The position numbers and the translations under genes are program-made. DNA of 64,000 bases. It comes from Fomes fomentarius. Its lineage: Eukaryota > Basidiomycota > Agaricomycetes > Polyporales > Polyporaceae. Where the stretch lies: contig JABYQN010000002.1 in NCBI GenBank assembly GCA_022606135.1, forward strand, positions 2,976,001 through 3,040,000, read 5' to 3'. Of this stretch, positions 57,112 to 64,000 are shown one piece after another; position 1 is the first letter of the stretch; the number at the start of each line of letters is the position of its first letter. Below the pieces are notes generated by a model. The model made no database searches. It was not told the DNA's origin and saw only the letters and a program-made list of their open reading frames with translations.

Positions 57112-59176
57112 ATGATACCTGCGCGCATACCTTCCACGTCGCGCTCGGTGCCTGCTGCTCTCGGATCCCCCTATAAACGCGTCCCCGACCTGCCTTCGTT
57201 TGACGACGTGAACATGCTAGACCTCACTGACCTCCCGACACCTCCCTTGTCCGCCGCTGCTAGCGAGTCGGAGAAATGCTTCTCGTTTGACGAAGCACAC
57301 TCCGAGGCTGGCTATGCGTCTGTGCAAGTTCCGCGCGGCCCTCGCTACGAGAGAAAGATGGGCGACACTGAGTTGTCCTATTTCCTCCCATCTAGGCAGA
57401 CGGGCGTCAACGACATGTAAGTCGTACTCTCTCGTGCATCAGAAACCTCATGCTCACCCGCGTCGTCTAGGTACTTGCATCTCGGATTCAAGGCGAAGGA
57501 AAGCATAACCAAAAGATCCAGGGTATGCACCGTTTGGGCTATATTGCGCCTCCGCCACCCGTCGCTCAGTGCGCGGGCTGAGATGCACGACTATAACGAC
57601 GTGCGCTTTGTGTAAATCCATTCCGTCCCAGTCGGCGATAGCGTACTTATTGAACGAGATAGGTATGACGCACCTTCATCCGCGGAGGATGCATATCTAG
57701 ACGCAGACGCCAACCTAGAATATCGCATGCAGTCCAAAGATGGTCAGGCATAGAATGCCTCGCACAGACAGTGCTGCAGCTAACCATTTGTAGATCTCAT
57801 TGACTCCTACCTCAATGGCGCACGTACGCTGTCCAATACTCGCCTGTCCTACCTCGTCCTCTCCGAGCCGCTGAGCTCTCCCGGTCTCATGCCCACACCG
57901 CCGCTTACGCCGTCCCCTTCCAGCGAGGCGCTGGAATTCAGCCCAGCTATCGATGCGGACTTGCCACAGGAGAACGAACGCGCCCGCCAGTACGAACTCC
58001 TAATTTGCGCAATGCATTTCCTTGGAGACGGAATGGCGCTGCACCAATTTGCCAACGACTTCTTTGGGCTACTCGGCGGCGAGAAGTCCGACGACGAGCT
58101 CCGAGAGATGCTATCAGAGGAATGGTGCGTCAGATGGGGCAACGCGGCAGAGAATGTAGGTTTCCATAACCACTTCACCACCAATTGGCGCTCCCTTCTG
58201 ATTGCTGCGGGTGTCATTCTAGGACATACTGCCGTCCGCGCTTGAGGACAACATGCCGATGGCGTCTTCACGCTTCCGCCGCGTCGCTGCCAAAGTGGAC
58301 TTTGAGCTATCCCAGCAGAAGCTGGTTGGGGGCCAGATGTTCCCTCGGCAAAAGCATCCGGAGCGCCACACCATCGTCCCGACCATGTCCTTCCCGGAGG
58401 ATCGCACTAAGGCCATCCTGAAGAAGTGCAAGGCTCACGGGGTGTCCATTTCCGCAGCACTCTTCGCTATCTGTAACGTCGCTTGGGCCCGCACAGGCGG
58501 CCGCGGGAGCAAGGCAGAGATGCCGACGCTCATGTACTCTGCTTTGAACCTTCGCCCATACTTCACCAAACGACCTTCGTCCACCTTGTGGAACTCGTAC
58601 TGGTACCTTGCCATCGGGTATTTCAACGTCATCCTCCCTAGCTTCGCACCATCCGGGCCGGCGCAGGAGCGAGAGGCGGCGTTTTGGCTTCGCGCGCGCC
58701 AGGCAAAGGATCAGAGCACGCGCGCAGCCAAAAGCCCCCTCGTCGCCTCGCGCACCCACGAAATGGCTAGGGAGCGCGGCGCGCGGGCACGCGCCTGGGC
58801 CCAGGAAGACAACGAGCGCGAGAACGGCACCTACGTCCCTCCTGCGACTGCGCCTGCGAGTGCTCCGACCACCGACGGAGCTGCGAAGGAGCCCGTGCTT
58901 CCTGCGAGAGCGAAGGTGTTGTCTGCCGCGCTTATTGGACTGTCGCTTCTCGGGAACCTGGACGGCATCTACAAGCACGCGGCGTTCCCCGCTGTGGAAC
59001 TGCACACCCTCACGACCGGATCTCGTCAGCGCCACGGCGCAATGCTCCTATTTGGGTACACATTCAAGGGCAAGCTCTGGATCAGTTTGGGGTACGACTG
59101 TAACGGGTTCGCTGGAGACGTCGTGGATCGCTTCTGGAAGGAAGCTCTGGACTGCGTGGAGGAATTCTTGGGATAG
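57112..59176 (+). CDS. Acyl-CoA-dependent acyltransferase of the condensation-domain/CAT superfamily
   Basis: The start at 57112 reads MIPARIPSTSRSVPAALG. The active-site motif HxxxDG is seen as MHFLGDGMALHQF (about residue 260), and the structural C-terminal half has FGYTFKGKLWISLGYDCNGF. Between lie LSQQKLVGG, MSFPEDRTKAILKKCKAHGVS, SISAALFAICNVAWAR and LNLRPYF, all usual in condensation-fold O/N-acyltransferases of fungi (alcohol acetyltransferase, trichothecene acetyltransferase types). Four introns join cleanly (for example 57419-57471, 57615-57661, 58160-58221). About 612 residues. A hydrophilic insert rich in Ala/Glu/Arg lies at about 400-460. Substrate unknown. No other secondary-metabolite gene is adjacent, so it appears to stand alone. 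Confidence 0.82.
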
Positions 59177-59344
59177 ACTGTGAATGGACTCAGACCGGAC
59201 TCATTAGGAGATGTAGACAATTGTACAGGACCATGAACTCACTGTGTTGGACTACTCCGCGCCTTTGTATAATTTGTGTAGTATCGTATCTGGTTCTCGG
59301 TATCGTGAGCCTCGGAAGCATTCAGCGACGACCTCTCACGCGTA

Positions 59345-59586
59345 GCACGGGTCGATACCCGTCCAAGATGGGTATATGAGTTGGGTATGAGCTGGTAAGT
59401 GTACGGGTACAGGCTCTTCCCTCTGGACTGGCCTCACACTGTGAACGATGACCCGAGAGGTCCGAGCTCGAAAGAGTGCACAACAAGCCATCCCTCTCAC
59501 CAACCGTCGTTCCCATGACCCACCGTACCGGGTAGAATTCTCTGGTACCTGTATAGGTATCCGTCACGGATAGACTCGATCCGTGC
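59345..59586. mobile_element. MITE-like element, TA-flanked, 242 bp
   Basis: Left end TA|GCACGGGTCGAT, right end ATCCGTGC|TA; the right end reverse-complemented starts GCACGGATCGAG, matching the left in 10 of 12 positions. TA on both sides fits a Tc1/mariner-type target duplication. The inside is full of palindromic ACGGGTA/TACCCGT blocks, including ACGGGTCGATACCCGT at the left end. No transposase is encoded. Confidence 0.65.
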
Positions 59587-59780
59587 TATACCTTAGTGAT
59601 GTGGTCTTCTTGTCAGGAAGGCGCATTCCACATCTCATAGCACCTTGACAACCATATCAGACGTGGGCGTGACGCATTTGAATTCAAACAATCAACTGTT
59701 GTCTACATATAGTGGAATAGAAGAAGATGTTGATAAAGGATACGCACGAGGGCAGAGAAGTTACAATGTAGAATTAGAAG

Positions 59781-60839
59781 TTACAGGGCTTCAAGGCTTA
59801 CGTGGAAGTCGATGCCCAAACGCTCGCATGCAGTCGCAATTTGAAGGAATCGCTCCTGCGGATCCGACGTGACGAAGGTAAGCATGTGTAGATTGCGTCC
59901 GCGACCTTGGAGGAATTCGATAAGGAAGTCTTCATGAGAAAACGAAGCATGCCGACCCGTGTAGGAGAGCTCCAACGCCCTGAGTGTCGACGGCAGGTCC
60001 TGAAACATCTTCGCGCTACACATATCCACGGTGCAGTGCAGATGCTCTAGCGCACGGTAGCGGCAAAGCAGCCCGTCCACGAAGGGCATAGGTCTGTTGG
60101 GTGTGGGGGGAGTTTCGATGTCGAGGCGAGTGAGGTTGGGCAAGTAAGCCCATATGGCGGACGCGAGCCGCACTTCTTCCTCCGGCTTTTGCTTCATCTC
60201 GGAAGACAAACGGAAGGAGATGATGCGCGGACCCGTCACAGCGAGGAGCTTGTCTACGATGGGTCCGTAGCAGACGGAGAGGTGAATACCGAGGTGCTCG
60301 AGTTTGCTGGCCTCCGGCGGGTAGAGATCTCCAGTCTCATGCCCACTGAGCTCTAGTGACAGGCTCTGGAGAAGCGGTAACTCGAGAAGTGGCTGCAGCC
60401 TGCTCGCCGAATACAGACGGCCGTGGAGGGTTAGGCGAGAGACGGCTCGCACGGCCGAGTACTCGAACATCACCGGTAAGACTTGTCCACGGTGCCACCT
60501 CCAGTGGAATTCGCGCATGCCGTGGGCTGGGAGCAGGCCGACCCAGTCGATCAAACCGGGTGTAGGGGCATGGGTCCACAAAGTGAATAGCTGGAGCCGT
60601 CGAATATGACGACCGAGATGGGGGCACGTGCGCATAGTTCGCGCGAGGAGTTGGTCGCGTTGGTTGTTGCTCATTGTGGAGAAGGATATGTTGCGATACA
60701 GCGCGCCTTGAGCTGGCTGCGTCCACGCACGACAGACAAGCGCGGCGCTAGCGAGAGCATGGTCAGATTGTTCGTTCTTGAGCACGTGGAAGAGGATGTC
60801 TTCGTTGAGGACAGGAGACGTGGCGATGTGGATCGTCAT
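59781..60839 (-). CDS. F-box/LRR protein, tandem copy 1 (intronless)
   Basis: A single frame of 352 residues starting MTIHIATSPVLNEDILFHVL. The F-box-like part is short (LNEDILFHVLKNEQSDHAL, AALVCRAWTQPAQGALYRNI). Leucine-rich repeats follow (LQPLLELPLLQSLSLELSGH, LGIHLSVCYGPIVDKLLAV). Shared landmarks with the next gene, 61483-62622, include LARTMRTCPHL, YGPI and LPxLxxLxLELxG. Likely an SCF substrate receptor; target unknown. The 3' end is 194 nt from the MITE. Confidence 0.85.
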   Translation of the reverse strand: MTIHIATSPVLNEDILFHVLKNEQSDHALASAALVCRAWTQPAQGALYRNISFSTMSNNQRDQLLARTMRTCPHLGRHIRRLQLFTLWTHAPTPGLIDWVGLLPAHGMREFHWRWHRGQVLPVMFEYSAVRAVSRLTLHGRLYSASRLQPLLELPLLQSLSLELSGHETGDLYPPEASKLEHLGIHLSVCYGPIVDKLLAVTGPRIISFRLSSEMKQKPEEEVRLASAIWAYLPNLTRLDIETPPTPNRPMPFVDGLLCRYRALEHLHCTVDMCSAKMFQDLPSTLRALELSYTGRHASFSHEDFLIEFLQGRGRNLHMLTFVTSDPQERFLQIATACERLGIDFHVSLEAL

Positions 60840-61482
60840 AGATTTGCTATTTGGACAGGCAACCGTTTATTAGCCAGCCAAGTCGGAAGGTGTCGAACAG
60901 TGATACGCACCTCTGAGAGGATTCGCGGACCCTACACATCAGGAGCAGAACGGCAGATGCTCTGAGTGGAGGTTGGCCGAGCTCACAGTTATAATAAGTC
61001 TGCATGTGTGCCCCGGGATTCATGAGGAATAGACGGGAATTACGGAACCAAGGGGTATGCTTCGTCATGATGTTATGTTTATGGCATGAGGGTGTGCCGT
61101 TTTCGATAGTCGCTCTGCGAGCCTTAGCGGATAGCGTGATAGGGAAGATACGTGCCCGGACATTACAAGATTCTCTAGGCTTGCGCTTCCCGAAGCCGTG
61201 CTGAGGGCATCTGAAGGGCATGGCAGCCTTGACTGTGCACGTCGAGCTCGGACACTTACTGTAACATCAAAGAAGGTGAAATTCTCAACCCAGGACAGAT
61301 AAGCTCACTAGGAGTCGGGTTATACGCGTACCCATCACTTCGCCACACGACGGCAAATGCAAAGGTACATTCCCAAAAGCAAGTGTTACCAACTTCCAAG
61401 TACCCTGTAGTACAACGCAATGAGGGCATAGAAATGCACACTAGATGAAGGGGCACCCACATCCACAAGATCGACCCAGGCA
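60840..61482. other. Intergenic between the tandem F-box/LRR genes
   Basis: 643 nt with the promoter of copy 1 and the 3' region of copy 2. No further gene recognised. Confidence 0.5.
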
Positions 61483-62622
61483 TCACCCTGCACAGTAGTC
61501 GTTTGCCCTCTGATAGAAAGTAACTCCGCTGGCCTGGCACGCCTCGGCGACGGAGACGAAATGACCCAAATCGCCGCTCGTGGCAACCACCAGGGTATTC
61601 AGACGGCGCTGACCCAGTCGGACTTGGGCGAGAAGGTCAAGCAACGCGGAGCGACAAGGGACTGATGCATCGTCGAGGGAGATGTGGAGAGAAACGAGAG
61701 TTGGCGGCAGCTCCTTGAACATGTCGGCAGTATAGGTACCACTAGAACAGCACAGAGATTCTAAACATTGGTAACGACGTATGAGCCGGTCAACGATAGG
61801 CATCGATTGTTGCTCCGTGAATGGTGCACAGATGGACAACTTCTTGAGTCCGGGACAGTGAGTCTCGATGGCATAGACGAGGTCCCAATCTTTGTCAGGG
61901 TCGTAGGATATCTTGCGCGCGAGGTGAAGAGATTCTAGCTGCGACCCTACCGCAGCAAGGAGTTTGTCGAAGATGGGTCCGTAGCCCACTGAGATATGGA
62001 TGAAGAGCTGCTTGAGGCGGCTTGATTCGACAGGATAGATCCCACCCTGTTCGTAGCCTGTAAGCTCCAACGACAAGCTTGTTAGAAACGGCAGTTCTAA
62101 TACTGGTTGCAGCTTTTCGGCAGTGTAGAAGCGACCTCGGAGTTCGATGCACGAGGTGGTTCGTATTGCTGGCGAGGCTATGATGGAGGGTACGATATGT
62201 CCGCGGATCCATGTCCATTGGAATTCGCGTAAGCAATGGGTGGGAAGGTATTGGATCCAATCGCAAAGATCTGGAGTGGGAGAATGGGTCCATAGAGTGA
62301 TGAGCGAGAGCCGACGTACAAATCTGCGCAAGTGAGGGCAGGTGCGCATAGTGCGAGCAAGGAGTATATCCCTCGGGCGGTTATCCAGCGGAAAAAAGAA
62401 GAGCTCCCGGTAGAGTGCAGCCTGGGCTGGGTAGCACCATGCTCGGCTAACCATTGCAGCACTGGTTAGGGTAACATTCAAGGGGCCTTGCTCGAAGACG
62501 TGTTCAAGCACATCTTGATTCAGCTTTGGTGAATGAGGCTCTTGTCCTCCGGCGATGGCTGGCTGGACATGCTTGAGCGGCTTATATTCAGCTGGGATAC
62601 CGGTCTCCGCCCTTACCTGCAT
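61483..62622 (-). CDS. F-box/LRR protein, tandem copy 2 (intronless)
   Basis: 379 residues in one frame, starting MQVRAETGIPAEYKPLKHV; a leader of about 25 residues is absent from copy 1. The F-box-like part reads LNQDVLEHVFEQGPLNVTL, AAMVSRAWCYPAQAALYREL. LRRs follow: ELPFLTSLSLELTGYEQGG, LKQLFIHISVGYGPIFDKLL, CPGLKKLSICAPF. Its identity to copy 1 is scattered but along the full length, showing a tandem duplication with divergence. Internal Met codons exist; I chose the most upstream ATG of the frame. Confidence 0.85.
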   Translation of the reverse strand: MQVRAETGIPAEYKPLKHVQPAIAGGQEPHSPKLNQDVLEHVFEQGPLNVTLTSAAMVSRAWCYPAQAALYRELFFFPLDNRPRDILLARTMRTCPHLRRFVRRLSLITLWTHSPTPDLCDWIQYLPTHCLREFQWTWIRGHIVPSIIASPAIRTTSCIELRGRFYTAEKLQPVLELPFLTSLSLELTGYEQGGIYPVESSRLKQLFIHISVGYGPIFDKLLAAVGSQLESLHLARKISYDPDKDWDLVYAIETHCPGLKKLSICAPFTEQQSMPIVDRLIRRYQCLESLCCSSGTYTADMFKELPPTLVSLHISLDDASVPCRSALLDLLAQVRLGQRRLNTLVVATSGDLGHFVSVAEACQASGVTFYQRANDYCAG

Positions 62623-62989
62623 ACGTTCGACTGCAATGGTTCAAGGAGGGTGGTGAAGAGGACCTAACTCCGAGTCTGTATGCGAATTCGAGGTGAGATC
62701 ATAGTACTAATAAAGAGGGAGTAAGTCGCTTACAAAAATACGGGGAGTTCTCGCACGTAGAAAACATTTCCGAGCGAATGTGGCCTTTATATGAGAGAGC
62801 TGTATGAAAATAAAGAGTACCCTCGAGCGAGACGGTGGGGGTACCGCTCAGGTTGCATCGCGCAGTCAAGCGCCCGAGCCTTAAGTCACGTGCCGGGACG
62901 CGACGCGTCCGATGCCCGCCGCAGCCACTTCAACCTTGGCCATCCTCGCTCTGTTTTGCACGCTCGCCTGTGGTGGAACGAGCATCAAC
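62623..62989. promoter_or_regulatory. Divergent promoter, F-box/LRR copy 2 (-) / RSC9-like (+)
   Basis: 367 nt between opposed starts. Contains CACGTG-like AGTCACGTGC near 62885. An in-frame ATG at 62912 would lengthen the RSC9-like protein by 26 residues. Confidence 0.45.
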
Positions 62990-64000
62990 ATGACCACAAT
63001 TGCTACGCCGGTGCAAGCAGCTGGCTACCGCCGTCCGACATCCATACCTCCTGTGCACCGTCCGAATGTCACCGATGACTATGAACGTGAGTGCCCAAGC
63101 CAGTCATGCAGTTATATCTCTAAAGAGCGTCGCGCCGTGCAGGATGGTACACAGAAGCAACGTCAAGTAACCGGATGCTCCTCTCGCTACGCTCTGGCAT
63201 TGACTCAGAGATCGCATGGGCTCTCGACCGACTTTGCCGCCTCTGCCAAAACGAGCAGTTCATGCTCATAGCTATCCCCGGACTCACAGACGCGCTCTTC
63301 GAGTGGCCGCAGTGGTATATCAAAGAGGGATACCGGGATTACGATGAGTCCGTCAACTTTTTTGCTCCGCCCAAGGACAAGGAGCGGTGGCGAAGGCATG
63401 CTATTGAGTCGTTGTTCATCCTCCGGAATGCGGCCATGCACGAAGCGAACGCACGTGAGCTCTCCCTCTATTCCAAGATACCGGACTTGGTTCTGCGCAC
63501 CCTTCATGACCTCCCACGAACCTCAGACGCAAATGTCGAGTTTCTTCTCTACGTCATGGAAATTCTACAGTCTGTTGCTGCTTCCGTCGTGCTCCCTTCT
63601 CGCGATGCACCACCTAGGTCGAGCCCTATCGATCCGTTGCAACAGATTGCCGGTCTCTCGTCCAATCGGTCTCACATCATCACCGCCCTGGCTACTCTCA
63701 CCATCCTCTACTCGAACCCTGCCAACACGTACCAGTTGACAGCTCAGTCACCTGCTCTGGAGACGTCGATGAATGTTCTCCCTCTTATTCTAGACAAGGA
63801 ACTCATAGATGCCGCCCTCAACTATCTCTACGTATATCTCTCGCACCCACCAATGACGAAGACTTTCCTGCTCCATCCCAGGATGCCGGGCACATTGAGG
63901 CTATTAGTGTCTCTCATCTTGGCAGACCAGATGGAGGAGAATGTCTCGTTTGAGATCGGAATGCCGGTGCACACCGCGCCTCCCCAGACACATACTATCA
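62990..64000 (+). CDS. RSC9/ARID2-like chromatin-remodelling subunit (N-terminal part, cut by window)
   Basis: The start at 62990 reads MTTIATPVQAAGYRRPTS. A 57-nt intron splits DDYE|RWYTEATS. The body is helical with ARM-like repeats: LSLRSGIDSEIAWALDRLCR, QFMLIAIPGLTDALFEWPQW, RRHAIESLFILRNAAMHEAN, VEFLLYVMEILQSVAASVVL. These match the N-terminal half of fungal RSC9, whose C-terminus has an RFX-type DNA-binding domain outside this window. RSC is an ATP-dependent nucleosome remodeller. The ATG at 62912 in the same frame would add an unusual hydrophobic leader (LAILALFCTLACGG), so I prefer 62990. The reading frame is open at the window end. Confidence 0.8.

Noticed and set aside
57112..59176. 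Secondary-metabolite gene cluster around the acyltransferase
   Set aside because: No backbone enzyme, P450, transporter or cluster regulator within reach in this window.

Overview
The window is nuclear DNA from a filamentous basidiomycete, most likely an Agaricomycete. Coding sequences are interrupted by many 50-65 nt GT..AG introns with CTRAY-type branch points, intergenic spaces are short, base composition is moderately GC-rich, and the gene content is fungal: a Zn2Cys6 regulator, a PTS2-type peroxisomal thiolase, a GT21 glucosylceramide synthase, an exocyst Sec3 with a PH-like N-terminus, many F-box proteins and an RSC chromatin-remodelling subunit. All functions below are read from translated exons that I spliced by eye; no database search was possible.

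Layout. 0-8.3 kb: a membrane-anchored heparinase/alginate-lyase-like protein (cut by the left window edge), peroxisomal 3-ketoacyl-CoA thiolase, a TATDN1-type TatD nuclease, and a TPR + F-box + LRR protein of the Dia2/Pof3 type. 8.6-19.6 kb: glucosylceramide synthase, Sec3, a chromodomain/coiled-coil protein and a Yop1/REEP membrane-shaping protein. 21-28.2 kb: a Zn2Cys6 regulator and the WD40 ribosome-biogenesis factor Utp17/WDR75. 28.6-34.4 kb: two related homeodomain genes on either side of a second heparinase-like gene. 34.9-45 kb: an F-box protein, a PB1-domain protein, a xylose-reductase-like aldo-keto reductase and a ketopantoate reductase. 45.2-49.9 kb: a tandem pair of FBXO21-like proteins (F-box, transglutaminase-like region, YccV/HspQ-like tail). 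50.2-54.3 kb: a divergent pair, an O-fucosyltransferase-like enzyme and a GDP-fucose transporter-like carrier. 54.3-57.1 kb: a gene-poor gap. 57.1-64 kb: a C-domain-fold acyltransferase, a MITE-like element, a tandem pair of F-box/LRR genes and the start of an RSC9-like gene.

The genes mostly serve separate housekeeping roles. Four relationships stand out. The putative O-fucosyltransferase and GDP-fucose carrier could form a Golgi fucosylation unit. The 28.6-34.4 kb block and the left edge show interspersed duplication of homeodomain and heparinase-like genes. Six F-box genes lie in 64 kb, two sets of them tandem duplicates. Several genes depend on unusual splicing: an apparent AT-AC intron in the thiolase, and exons of 8, 9, 11, 14, 14, 16 and 24 nt needed to rebuild conserved motifs in four other genes. 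The Dia2/Pof3-like gene also has three ACGCGT (MCB-type) boxes in its promoter.
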